NCBI GenBank assembly: GCA_903848645.1
Contig: CAINGU010000083.1
Coordinates: 80,023 to 144,022, forward strand
Length of the DNA stretch: 64,000 nt
Direction: 5' to 3'
Source: an uncultured cyanobacterium
GTDB lineage: Bacteria; Cyanobacteriota; Cyanobacteriia; Cyanobacteriales; Nostocaceae
Positions 54,957-63,635 of the stretch are shown piece by piece. A model generated the notes under the pieces. The model worked only from the letters and a program-made list of their open reading frames with translations, did no database searches and was not told where the DNA came from. Positions within the stretch are counted from its first letter, which is position 1. Each line of letters starts with the position of its first letter. The translations under genes and the position numbers were made by a program.

Positions 54957-55928
54957 ATGACCCCAGCCACCTCCCTGTTTACCCCTGTGGAAGCAGACCT
55001 GCAAATACTAGCAGATAACCTTAAACAGCTAGTTGGAAATCGCCACCCCATTCTTTATGCCGCAGCCGAACACTTATTCGGTGCTGGGGGAAAGCGCATC
55101 AGACCCGCGATTGTGCTGCTAATATCGCGGGCGACCATGTTAGAAGAAGACATTACAGCGCGTCACAGAAGATTGGCAGAAATTACAGAAATGATTCATA
55201 CAGCCAGTTTGGTACATGATGATGTGGTAGATGAATCAAATGTCCGGCGTGGTGTACCGACCGTACATAGTTTGTTTGGTAATCGTATAGCTGTGCTGGC
55301 GGGGGATTTCCTCTTTGCTCAATCGTCTTGGTATTTAGCGAATCTAAATAATTTGGATGTTGTCAAATTGCTTTCCCAAGTCATTATGGATTTAGCAACT
55401 GGAGAAATCCAGCAAGGGCTAAATCGTTTTGATGCTAGTCTTTCCACGGAAACCTACCTGCAAAAGAGCTATTACAAAACAGCGTCATTAATTGCCAACA
55501 GTTCTCAAGCTGCTGGATTAATTAGTGAAACATCCCTAGAAACTGCCGAACACTTGTACAGTTATGGTCGCCATCTGGGTCTTGCCTTCCAGATAGTAGA
55601 TGATATTCTAGATTTCACTAGTTCCACAGACACCCTGGGTAAACCAGCGGGTTCTGATCTCAAAAGTGGCAACCTCACAGCGCCAGCTTTATATGCCTTA
55701 GAAGAAAAACCCGAGTTGTTCGTCTTGATTGCCCGAGAATTTGCCCAAGAAGGGGATTTAGAGAAGGCATTGGCATTAATTCATGATAGTCGAGGTATCC
55801 AGCGAGCTAGAGAATTAGCGGCTCACCATGCTAAATTAGCCACCGAGCATATCGGTATTTTAGAACCATCAGCATCACGGGAAGCCCTGATGAATTTGAC
55901 TGACTATGTACTCAGTCGGCTCTACTAA
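54957..55928 (+). CDS. sds: solanesyl diphosphate synthase (long-chain prenyl diphosphate synthase)
   Basis: The enzyme extends isoprenoid chains to make the side chain of plastoquinone. The 323-residue protein has both aspartate-rich motifs: VHDDVVDES with the following RRGVPTVH, and VDDILDFTSS with GKPAGSDLKSGNLTAPALYA. GAGGKRIRPAIVLL is the substrate-binding start. In Anabaena this gene lies between murI and hetZ, as here. The long upstream region separates it from murI, so it has its own promoter. Confidence 0.94.
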   Translation: MTPATSLFTPVEADLQILADNLKQLVGNRHPILYAAAEHLFGAGGKRIRPAIVLLISRATMLEEDITARHRRLAEITEMIHTASLVHDDVVDESNVRRGVPTVHSLFGNRIAVLAGDFLFAQSSWYLANLNNLDVVKLLSQVIMDLATGEIQQGLNRFDASLSTETYLQKSYYKTASLIANSSQAAGLISETSLETAEHLYSYGRHLGLAFQIVDDILDFTSSTDTLGKPAGSDLKSGNLTAPALYALEEKPELFVLIAREFAQEGDLEKALALIHDSRGIQRARELAAHHAKLATEHIGILEPSASREALMNLTDYVLSRLY

Positions 55929-56084
55929 GAAAAATTAGAGCGATTTCAGATTTGGGATTTAGGAGATTTAACAAGCTATCAGCATTCAGCGAGTACGTTA
56001 ATTCTGGGTTTAAATGTTTTTGTCAACAACCCGCTGACGGCTGAACGCTGACGGCTCTTTTAACATCCAAAATTCCAAATTTGT

Positions 56085-56561
56085 TCAGGCAATATTGGGA
56101 GGAACTGTGTTTGCGCCTCTAGATTTTTGTAATTCTTGCTGAATCAGCCTTTCTAGCTCAGAACGCCGCACTTCTACAGTATTGGTGATACTTCCTGGTG
56201 TTTCGATAAAAACTATGCTGTGTACTGATTTGAGGGCTACTAGTTGGAACAAAATGTGGGTGACATACATGGGGGTTAAGAGCAAGTGAGGGTCACGCCC
56301 AGCATCTAGGATTAGGGAAATATCCTGTATGGTAGGGAAAGCGTAAATAACTTGCTTTTTTATTCCTGGATTTGCGCGGTTGCTCAATGTAGTTAAAACC
56401 CAATCCTTCTCAGAATTTTGGAGAATAAAATATTGGTAGTGGTGTAACTTTTGGGCAATAGCGATTAATACAGGAGCGATTGATACCATAATTTGTGGTG
56501 TCATACCATCCTGGGGTGCATTGTCTATCAGCAATTGAATTTGTGCTTCTAAATCCATCAT
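56085..56561 (-). CDS. conserved-type cyanobacterial protein of unknown function
   Basis: A 158-residue soluble protein with alternating helices and strands (LEAQIQLLIDNAPQ, VSIAPVLIAIAQKLHHYQYF, WVLTTLSNRANPGIKKQVIYAF, HSIVFIETPGS). I do not recognise a domain. It is divergent from hetZ, sharing about 210 bases of upstream DNA with it, and convergent with sds. Its placement next to hetZ may be conserved in heterocystous strains. Confidence 0.65.
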   Translation of the reverse strand: MMDLEAQIQLLIDNAPQDGMTPQIMVSIAPVLIAIAQKLHHYQYFILQNSEKDWVLTTLSNRANPGIKKQVIYAFPTIQDISLILDAGRDPHLLLTPMYVTHILFQLVALKSVHSIVFIETPGSITNTVEVRRSELERLIQQELQKSRGANTVPPNIA

Positions 56562-56723
56562 GAGTTGTAAATGAATGTTGGGTAATGGCTAAAACATGAA
56601 AGAGAAAATATCCCACACAATTGGGATTCACAAATTCAAGATTTTTGGGTAGCCACATCCTCAATGTAAATTGATTTGCGTTTGGCTTCCAGACAAAAAC
56701 TATGAAGCTATTATCCAAATTCT

Positions 56724-56736
56724 GACAAGTCTTGTC
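56724..56736. promoter_or_regulatory. perfect palindrome upstream of hetZ
   Basis: GACAAGTCTTGTC has 6-base arms around one T and ends 35 bases before the hetZ ATG. A second inverted repeat, ATCCCA / TGGGAT, lies at 56610-56627. Neither looks like the GC-rich HetR site known from hetP and hetZ promoters, so any regulator is unknown. Confidence 0.35.
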
Positions 56737-56771
56737 CAAAGTATGTTAGGGTCTTTTTGAGAACTGGGACT

Positions 56772-57965
56772 ATGAATTCAACCGCAATCGCAACTATTCA
56801 GGGGAAAATTTCTATCAGCGTGGAGGTCATCTTTCAATTCCTATTTAGGGAACTTCAACAGTCAACTAAGGCTTCGGAGCAAAATTGTCACGATGTATCT
56901 GTGAGAATTACCAACGAAGTCCTGCGGATTTGTAATGAAAGCAAACGCATTCAAACTTCCGGGTCTGTAGAAAGTTCAGCCATGAGCCTAGCTAAACATC
57001 GGTTACAACAGTGTTTCCGATACTATCAGTTAGGTTCAAGTCGTGGACGGGTTGAACTACACAGCACATTGAGTGCTATTGTTTACCGTTATATTAATCC
57101 TCCTCATAAGCAATTAAGCTATCAAGGGCGGTTGACAATCATTGAAGATTTTCTCCAGAGTTTTTATCTGGAGGCTTTAAATGCTTTTAGAAGGGAGAAC
57201 CAATTAGGTCCGACCTATCGCCCCCAGACTCTATTGGAATTGGGAGAATACATGGCATTTACCGAGCGATATGGTAAACGTCGGATTCCCCTCCCAGGTA
57301 GGCAGCAACAGCTAATTATTCTGCGAGCGCAAACTTTCTCAAAACAGCAGCCGCCAGAAACAACGGTAGATATAGAACAGGCATCTGAAAGTGGTAGCGG
57401 TGAGTATGACGGTTCTTGGGAAGAGCCAGCTATCCATCAATTGCGCTCGGCTATGGCAACGCAGACGCAGCCAGAACCAGAAGAAGATACTCTGCGCTCG
57501 GTGGTGATTACCGAATTAATTGGCTATTTAGAAGAAAAAGAACAATCTGACTGTGCTGATTACTTTGCTCTTCGTCTTCAGGATTTATCAGCACCAGAAA
57601 TAGAGTCAATTTTGGGTTTAACATCTCGGCAGCGTGATTACTTACAGCAACGGTTTAAATATCATTTAATTAGGTTTGCTCTGTTACATCGCTGGGAATT
57701 GGTACATGAGTGGTTAGAAGTTTCTTTACCTACTAATTTAGGTTTAACTCCTGTTCAATGGGAAACTTATATAGCCCAGCTAGATGATAAACAAAAGTCT
57801 ATCTTAGATTTAAAACAGCAAGGAAAACCCGACGAGCAAATAGCCAAGACTGTAGGCTTGTCCATGGCACAATTACAGAAACGCTGGTTTAAGATTCTCG
57901 AACAAGCTTGGGAAATTCGGAATTCCTTAGTATCCGGATCTAGTGCATCTACCCATGAATGGTGA
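56772..57965 (+). CDS. hetZ: heterocyst differentiation protein HetZ
   Basis: HetZ is a DNA-binding regulator that acts with HetR early in heterocyst differentiation. The product has 397 residues from the ATG at 56772 (a TTG at 56757 would add five), close to the roughly 400 known. The N-terminal half (ISVEVIFQFLFRELQQSTK, YRYINPPHKQLSYQGRLTIIEDFLQSFY) and the C-terminal sigma-like helix-turn-helix region (LSAPEIESILGLTSRQRDYLQQRF, PDEQIAKTVGLSMAQLQKRW) fit. The identification is also supported by order: amiC1, amiC2, murI, sds, hetZ, then patU. A palindrome lies just upstream. Confidence 0.9.
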   Translation: MNSTAIATIQGKISISVEVIFQFLFRELQQSTKASEQNCHDVSVRITNEVLRICNESKRIQTSGSVESSAMSLAKHRLQQCFRYYQLGSSRGRVELHSTLSAIVYRYINPPHKQLSYQGRLTIIEDFLQSFYLEALNAFRRENQLGPTYRPQTLLELGEYMAFTERYGKRRIPLPGRQQQLIILRAQTFSKQQPPETTVDIEQASESGSGEYDGSWEEPAIHQLRSAMATQTQPEPEEDTLRSVVITELIGYLEEKEQSDCADYFALRLQDLSAPEIESILGLTSRQRDYLQQRFKYHLIRFALLHRWELVHEWLEVSLPTNLGLTPVQWETYIAQLDDKQKSILDLKQQGKPDEQIAKTVGLSMAQLQKRWFKILEQAWEIRNSLVSGSSASTHEW

Positions 57966-58159
57966 CTTGTGAATCCTCACAATATTATCAACTGGCTTGG
58001 GTATTGAAAAATTACAACTTCAACACTTAAGTGTATAGCTTGTTAGAATGTGAGGAAATTGATGGGGTAGACATTCATCTCAAGAAGGTAGCCAAGTAAT
58101 TGGTGAACTAAACTTGAAAAGAAAAGCCCCAAACCTTTCAATTGGGAGAAATTCCTACT

Positions 58160-58936
58160 GTGCAAGAACGTTTTCAAGCTATTCTTAAGCGTCGTTTACA
58201 AGACCAAATAGAAAAAAATCCACCTTTGTTCCCCTGGGAAACACAATCAGTAGAGTATCCTGACTGTGTAGAAGAACAATCACTAGGATTAGTTCCTGTA
58301 TGGGGGTGGACAGTCCATCAGTCTAAGCTAAATTTGCCGATTCCACTGCCGGAAAAAGTTTTCTGGCAATTGTTAGAAAAATGTCAGGTGTTATTGACAT
58401 CTTCCGTACCTTTAGGAGCTAAATTAGTTCAGGTGGTCGAAAGTATGTTCCCCACGGATGCTCAGGCCATCAATGATTTGGCTGGGTTAGTCCTCAGAAG
58501 CTCTTATCGTTCGGCAGATACTTTGACAGCTACACCTGATATTGAGAGCGATTATTTTGATTTGCTACCACGTCAGCAAATGGCCTTGTCGTTAATGGCA
58601 GCCAAGCAACTGCTAGAAAATTTAACTTTACCGATTTCATCTACTCAACCACTGATAGAAAGACAATGGCTAACTACTGTGGGAACGCTGAGTATTCGAG
58701 TAGAATTACGGAATTTAGGTAAATTTATGAAGTTAACAGTTCAGGGGGAATTACCTACACCGGGAATTTTACAACTTTATGGTAATAATACTCAAGAAAT
58801 GGTAAAATCTGAAACTTCAGAAATACCAGTTATAGAGTTACAAATTGATCAAACTCAGCCAACTTATACTTTAGCAATTGAGTTCCCCGAATTAGATCAA
58901 CAGCCTTTATTATTAGCTATTCAGGTGAAAATCTAA
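58160..58936 (+). CDS. patU: heterocyst pattern protein PatU (unsplit form)
   Basis: PatU affects the spacing of heterocysts. Here one frame of 258 residues begins VQERFQAILKRRLQDQIEKN and continues to the end without break; in Anabaena PCC 7120 the gene is split into patU5 and patU3, while Nostoc punctiforme has one piece (from memory). The GTG at 58160 is favoured because GGGAG lies about 12 bases before it; a TTG at 58142 is the alternative. It follows hetZ by 194 bases on the same strand. The first part is helical and the last 90 residues are beta-rich; no known domain is visible. Confidence 0.78.
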   Translation: MQERFQAILKRRLQDQIEKNPPLFPWETQSVEYPDCVEEQSLGLVPVWGWTVHQSKLNLPIPLPEKVFWQLLEKCQVLLTSSVPLGAKLVQVVESMFPTDAQAINDLAGLVLRSSYRSADTLTATPDIESDYFDLLPRQQMALSLMAAKQLLENLTLPISSTQPLIERQWLTTVGTLSIRVELRNLGKFMKLTVQGELPTPGILQLYGNNTQEMVKSETSEIPVIELQIDQTQPTYTLAIEFPELDQQPLLLAIQVKI

Positions 58937-59145
58937 TTCAGAATTGCCATGTCTAGCAATTGGATGGGAGGAATGGCAACCGATGTATAATAATCTTGAT
59001 TAGTTTCTGAGGTTTGAACCTTAATTCTCTTTGGAATCAACAATATTAAGGGCATCTCTAGAAACTTAGCTATGAGCCGGACACTTGTATTCTTAGTGAA
59101 TCTAAAGCTAGGATAGGTGGAAGTTGAAGACAAGATTATAGTTTT

Positions 59146-59223
59146 TACCTAGCATTGTGTCCGCAGCGTCTACATCATAGCTTTTACCTAGCATTGTGTC
59201 CGCAGCGTCTACATCATAGCTTT
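59146..59223. repeat. perfect 39-bp tandem duplication before the TgpA-like gene
   Basis: The unit beginning TACCTAGCATTGTGTCCGCA is present twice in a row. The in-frame codons it creates (CPQRLHHSF twice) would be an artificial N-terminus; the gene more likely starts at the ATG 59236. Confidence 0.95.
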
Positions 59224-59235
59224 GCTTGCTTAAAA

Positions 59236-61812
59236 ATGTTTAATTTATCGAAGATCAATCGGTTTTGGCGTTTACCGGTAGGTAATCACTGGCCACAAAC
59301 TAGAGAAAAATCACCTGTAAAAGAAGTGGAAGATTCAATTCCTTTCCGGGTGCTAGTGCTGTTTTTGGTAATTTTGGGGATTGTAGCCACGGATATTGCT
59401 AGTGAAACTCAATTTAGTCTGTGGACAATACCACTGACTATGGTGGGGACAGGGTGGAGTTACTACCGTCGGCGTAGTTCTAATATTCCTGTGCAGTTTT
59501 GTATTGCCATAGGAATGTTATTGGCTTTGGGGGCTTTTTTTGGCAAGTTCATTGGTAATTGGAATGACACCCGGCTGAGTTTGGCGGAGTTATTGATTCA
59601 ATTGCAAGTGCTACACAGCTTTGATACTCCCCGACGCAAAGATTTAGGCTATTCGATTGTGATTGGGTTGATATTGGTGGGTGTGGCAGCGACATTGAGC
59701 CAAACTATGGTGTTTGCGCCTGTGCTACTATTATTTTTAGCGATCGCTCTCCCGACTTTAGTGCTAGATTACCGTTCCCGCTTAGGTTTTAAGCAATCAA
59801 CTTCAGAACAATCTATCAGAAAGAATAATAATTATAATTATAATTTCAATTTTAAATTTCTAATTTTAAATTTTTTGTTGATTGTGGCTTTAGGGTTGGG
59901 GATTTTTGCAATTTTACCCCGGTTTCCTGGTTATCAACTGCGGTCTTTTCCTGTGAGTGCGCCAATTAAAACCCCAGAAAATTTTACAGGGCGTAGTATT
60001 ATTAACTCCGGTTATGTCCGTGAAGGCAAAGGCAAAGGCAATGGTAGCGGATCAGGAAATACTGGTGAACCGGGAAAAATAGATGATAATTTTTATTACG
60101 GTTTCAATAGTGAGATGAATCAAAACCTACGGGGAGAAATGAAACCCCAGGTGGTGATGCGTGTGCGATCGCAAGCAGAAGGTTTTTGGCGCGTCCTGGC
60201 TTTTGACCATTATACAGGTAAAGGCTGGAAGATTTCTCGCAATGATCAAGTTACTACCCTTAGACAATCATCTTGGACTTCCCGTATTTCTATTGATTCC
60301 CCACCCTTTGTTACTGCTACGAAAGAGGTAGTACAAACTTATAATTTGGTGTCTGAATTACCTAACCTGATTCCAGCAATGTCCTATCCTAAAGGTTTGT
60401 ATTTTCCCACACCAGTAATAGCAGTTGATCAGGAAGATGGTTTACGTGCGCCAGTGCAGTTGTCAGAAGGGCTAACATATACTATAGTTTCAGACGTTCC
60501 CTACCGCGATCGCTCTTTATTGGGTAAAGCCTCAACTAAATATCCAGCCAATATTAAAGAGTATTACCTACAAATCCCCCCAGAAATTGCCGATAAAGTC
60601 CGAAAACGGACTGAAGAAATGCTGGCTAGTTATGATCAACAGCGAGTTTCCCGTTCTCCAGGGACTAAAAATCTAGATTCAGCTTACGAAAAAGCTCTTT
60701 ACTTAGCCCAGTATGTTAAACAAAATTACTCCATACCGACAAATCCCTTAGACTTACCTTATTTTGGTGAAAAAGATGATTTAGTAGAAAGTTTCTTATT
60801 CAAAAATCAAGGCGGTTATCCAGACCATTTTTCGACTACGTTAACAGTGATGTTGCGTTCTATTGGCATTCCAGCGCGGTTAGTAGCGGGATTTGCTCCG
60901 GGGGAGTTTAATCCGTTCACAGGGATGTATGTTGTTCGTAATACTGATGCCTATGCGATGACAGAAGTTTATTTTCCTAAGTATGGCTGGTTTACTTTTG
61001 ATCCAATTCCTGGCCATCCTTTGATTCCCCCTTCCATAGAAGAAGATCAGACTTTTAGTGTTTTGCGTCAATTTTGGAATTGGGTAGCTGGTTGGCTACC
61101 TTCACCAATTACAGCTATCTTAAATACTGTGTTTGGGATGATATTTAGCTGGTTATTCCAAGGGATAGCCTGGTTTTTGGCTTTATTTACTAAAGGTTGG
61201 TTGGGGGTATTAACCGGTTTAATCGTGGGGACAATCGCTGCTTTCTTAGGTTGGCTGGGTTGGGGACAATGGCGCAAATGGCTGAATATCCGGTGGTTAA
61301 AGAAATTACCCCCAATGGAAAGACTTTACCAACAAATGCTACAATGGACTGCTAATAAGGGTTTAGGTAAGCATCCCAGTCAAACACCTCTAGAATATGC
61401 CCAGTTTTCACACCAACACCATTCCCCAGAAATAGCTGAGGTGATAGATGAAATCTGTCATGCTTATGTGAGTTGGCGTTATGGTGGACATACTCCCAAC
61501 TGGCAGCAGTTACAAAAAAGATGGCAAGCATTGAAAAAGAGGCAAGGGAGCAGGGAGCTCAAAGCTTGGGGAGAAGGAACAGAAAGGGGGATTCGACCCC
61601 ACATTTACGAGAACCACTTAACTCTTATTGGGGGACGTAAGAACATGTTCCGCTCCGCAAACCGCTCTTGGTTGGGGTCACTTCCCCAAGCTTTGAGCCC
61701 CCTTCCCCCTGCCTCTTCGTTGACAAGGGGAAGAATTAAGAGACAGGGACAGATTCGCACTTCGTTGTCAAACAGGAGAGGGATTTTCAGCTACGTAGAG
61801 AGACAGTCTTGA
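59236..61812 (+). CDS. TgpA-like transglutaminase-fold membrane protein without catalytic Cys/His
   Basis: About 858 residues from the ATG at 59236. Around six membrane segments at the N-terminus (DUF3488 type) precede a periplasmic domain, a transglutaminase-like core, two more membrane segments and a C-terminal cytosolic DUF4129-like part (MERLYQQMLQWTANKGLGKHPSQTP). In the core the catalytic Cys is replaced by P529 (GGYPDHFS) and the His by Y573 (DAYAMTEVYF); only D589 (FDP) of the triad stays, so it should not be a protease or transglutaminase. The last 80 or so residues are encoded by a large inverted repeat and look foreign to the family. Confidence 0.82.
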   Translation: MFNLSKINRFWRLPVGNHWPQTREKSPVKEVEDSIPFRVLVLFLVILGIVATDIASETQFSLWTIPLTMVGTGWSYYRRRSSNIPVQFCIAIGMLLALGAFFGKFIGNWNDTRLSLAELLIQLQVLHSFDTPRRKDLGYSIVIGLILVGVAATLSQTMVFAPVLLLFLAIALPTLVLDYRSRLGFKQSTSEQSIRKNNNYNYNFNFKFLILNFLLIVALGLGIFAILPRFPGYQLRSFPVSAPIKTPENFTGRSIINSGYVREGKGKGNGSGSGNTGEPGKIDDNFYYGFNSEMNQNLRGEMKPQVVMRVRSQAEGFWRVLAFDHYTGKGWKISRNDQVTTLRQSSWTSRISIDSPPFVTATKEVVQTYNLVSELPNLIPAMSYPKGLYFPTPVIAVDQEDGLRAPVQLSEGLTYTIVSDVPYRDRSLLGKASTKYPANIKEYYLQIPPEIADKVRKRTEEMLASYDQQRVSRSPGTKNLDSAYEKALYLAQYVKQNYSIPTNPLDLPYFGEKDDLVESFLFKNQGGYPDHFSTTLTVMLRSIGIPARLVAGFAPGEFNPFTGMYVVRNTDAYAMTEVYFPKYGWFTFDPIPGHPLIPPSIEEDQTFSVLRQFWNWVAGWLPSPITAILNTVFGMIFSWLFQGIAWFLALFTKGWLGVLTGLIVGTIAAFLGWLGWGQWRKWLNIRWLKKLPPMERLYQQMLQWTANKGLGKHPSQTPLEYAQFSHQHHSPEIAEVIDEICHAYVSWRYGGHTPNWQQLQKRWQALKKRQGSRELKAWGEGTERGIRPHIYENHLTLIGGRKNMFRSANRSWLGSLPQALSPLPPASSLTRGRIKRQGQIRTSLSNRRGIFSYVERQS
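61539..61715. repeat. MITE-like element with 35-38 bp inverted ends inside the 3' end of the TgpA-like gene
   Basis: The arms are 61539-61576 and 61681-61715; they share CCCCAAGCTTTGAGC as a perfect core and flank about 104 bases. The spacer holds AGGGGGATTCGACCCC, which resembles a tRNA T arm read from the other strand, but no tRNA can be folded. The element is translated as part of the gene's C-terminus. Confidence 0.75.
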
Positions 61813-61995
61813 AGGCCTTAAACCCCGCCACCGCCGCCCCAAATTTTTGCAAATGATGAAATATACCAACTCGCACCACACAACGCCATGCTGGGCTTTC
61901 TAGGTAGGGCAGGGTATAAATTAGAGTTACATTAGGGGCACTTTTGGGTGATGAAAAAGTGCGATCGCTCCACTTAAGGAAGAGAGATAAACATA

Positions 61996-62036
61996 GGCAT
62001 TAAATCCCCTAAATTTATTTATGGGGATTTAATGCC
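61996..62036. repeat. perfect 14-bp inverted repeat in the gap after the TgpA-like gene
   Basis: GGCATTAAATCCCC (61996-62009) and GGGGATTTAATGCC (62023-62036) are exact arms around 13 bases. It lies in the otherwise empty 61813-62208 stretch. It may work as a transcript end for either strand, but no T run follows. Confidence 0.8.
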
Positions 62037-62208
62037 TCCAGCATAGCTGCCTTCTGCCTTCTTAAGCCATCGCATTGAGTATCTGCACTTTGCATCGTGT
62101 CCCCTGAATGCACGTATCCCATCTGTACCCCTAATTGTTGCCTAAGTTCTGGAAAATACTCATCGCAATTGTAGCTATGACTAACCCCCATTAAATGAGA
62201 GGTAAATT

Positions 62209-62958
62209 GTGAAGATTGTGCAGGAAACCCCGAACCTACTAATACTCCGACTGCGACCAATTTTGCTCTGGATAATAGCAGGCATTTTTGTGCCAGTGGG
62301 ACTTTTTGTACTCACAACCTTGGGAAAAGCAACTACCTTCACTTGTACCCGAACTGAGCCAACCAATTGTCAGCTAGTGGCATCAGGATTACTGGGATCG
62401 CAGTCGAAACAAATCCCGCTGAATATGTTGCAGGGCGCTAAAGTTGAAGAGGACAACAGTGATGATGGCAACACCTATCGAGTCATAATCCTCACTAGTA
62501 GTGGTGACATTCCTTTCACGTCTTACTTAAGTTATGGTGAGAGTGACAAGCAAGCAATTGCATCCCACATCAATCAATTTCTTAGAGATCCTAGACAGAC
62601 TTCTTTAATACAAAAGCAAGATGACCGATTATTGATGTATTTATTTGGAGGTAGCTTTGTCATTGTTGGTTTCATTATGCTGATGGCTCCGGTTGTGACC
62701 TGCGTATTTGATAAAACTGTTGATACCCTGACTCTTAAGCGACAAGGTTTGTTGGGTACAAAAGTCATTGAGCATCGGCTCGACAAGATTAAATATGTCT
62801 AAGTGGAAGACAGTGATAGTGATCACAGTACCTACCGAGTTAGCATTGTGCTAGAGGGAGGCGATCGCCTCCCTCTAACTTCTTATTACAGTTCTGGTAG
62901 GACTGGCAAGCAAGAAACAGTATCGTATATCAAAAGTTTTCTCAATCTTGATAATTAA
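62209..62958 (+). pseudogene. membrane protein with two copies of one module, interrupted by an in-frame stop
   Basis: The first 197 codons encode two membrane segments (LLWIIAGIFVPVGLFVLTTL and YLFGGSFVIVGFIMLMAPV) and one soluble module (AKVEEDNSDDGNTYRVIILT...ASHINQFL). After YV and a TAA at 62800-62802 the same frame goes on for 51 codons with VEDSDSDHSTYRVSIVLEGG and SYIKSFLNL, clearly a second copy of the module, and stops at 62958. A CAA codon in place of TAA would restore the whole. So it is a recent nonsense mutation, a sequence error, or a readthrough stop. The function is unknown. Confidence 0.78.
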
Positions 62959-63298
62959 ACTGCTTAAGCGCTCCTCATGCCACTTTTATGAAGTAGACAG
63001 ATTAACAACTTATCCCTGATGTTCTTACAACCATCAAATGGTTATTTCAACTTTTAACAAGCTTCAGAGATTGATGTAGATATTTGCCCAAGCCAAGCGC
63101 CTACACTCAGGTCAACTAAGATACTTTTGGTTGCTGCCATAGGATGAGTTTCAATTGAGAGCAGTAGCAACGTCCTCAACAGAAACATAAAACCAAGCAC
63201 GAATGCTAATCAATTAATTCAGCCAAAATCCACCTATTTTTCCACTCATTTGGATGCACCAAATGAGCGCGATGGCTACACCCGCGAATGGCATCGCA

Positions 63299-63326
63299 CA
63301 AAAAAAATACCCCATAAATCATGGGG
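63299..63326 (-). terminator. rho-independent terminator, minus strand
   Basis: Read on the minus strand, CCCCAT-GATTT-ATGGGG is followed by TATTTTTTTTG. The stem is short but the T run is good. It would end a transcript of the four-helix-bundle gene about 310 bases upstream. Confidence 0.6.
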
Positions 63327-63583
63327 ATTCATGAGGTACTCAATGTTTGTCACTCTAGATTCTACTCCCTGTCCAACACCCGGCGTTAGCAGCACAAGCG
63401 ATCTTTGAAAACCTTTCTCCTACCTGATTTCAGTCCCCCAGAAATTATCATTCTCAAAAGAGAACTCGTTGCTCAAGTTATGAAACATATTTTGTCCGAA
63501 CTTTGACAAGAGGGGGTGGGATTCAGACGCGGCAGTTCAACTCTTGGGTTCTTGGCAACTTTTGGTGATCTTGGCTGGGGGAA

Positions 63584-63611
63584 GGCAGAGGGCAGAGGGC
63601 AGAAGGCAGAA
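63584..63611. repeat. GGCAGAG/A heptameric tandem repeat
   Basis: Four seven-base units in a row (GGCAGAG twice, GGCAGAA twice) lie downstream of the four-helix-bundle gene. Confidence 0.9.
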
Positions 63612-63635
63612 GAAAGAAAGGAATAAGTAGTAAGT

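Larger units (their letters stand above)
62959..63635. other. intergenic region with a minus-strand terminator and a heptamer repeat
   Basis: The 677 bases hold no convincing gene. The terminator at 63299-63326 and the GGCAGAG repeat at 63584-63611 are listed apart. Confidence 0.5.

Noticed and set aside
58933..59133. 66-residue minus-strand frame between patU and the TgpA-like gene
   Set aside because: It starts inside non-coding DNA without signals and has no protein-like pattern.
61580..61657. tRNA-like sequence on the minus strand (T-arm-like word, about 76 bases with six pairing end bases)
   Set aside because: The D arm and anticodon arm cannot be formed and the T loop has six bases; at best it is a decayed tRNA within the inverted-repeat element.
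62015..62260. 81-residue minus-strand frame
   Set aside because: It overlaps the inverted repeat and the start of the membrane protein pseudogene and has no ribosome binding site.
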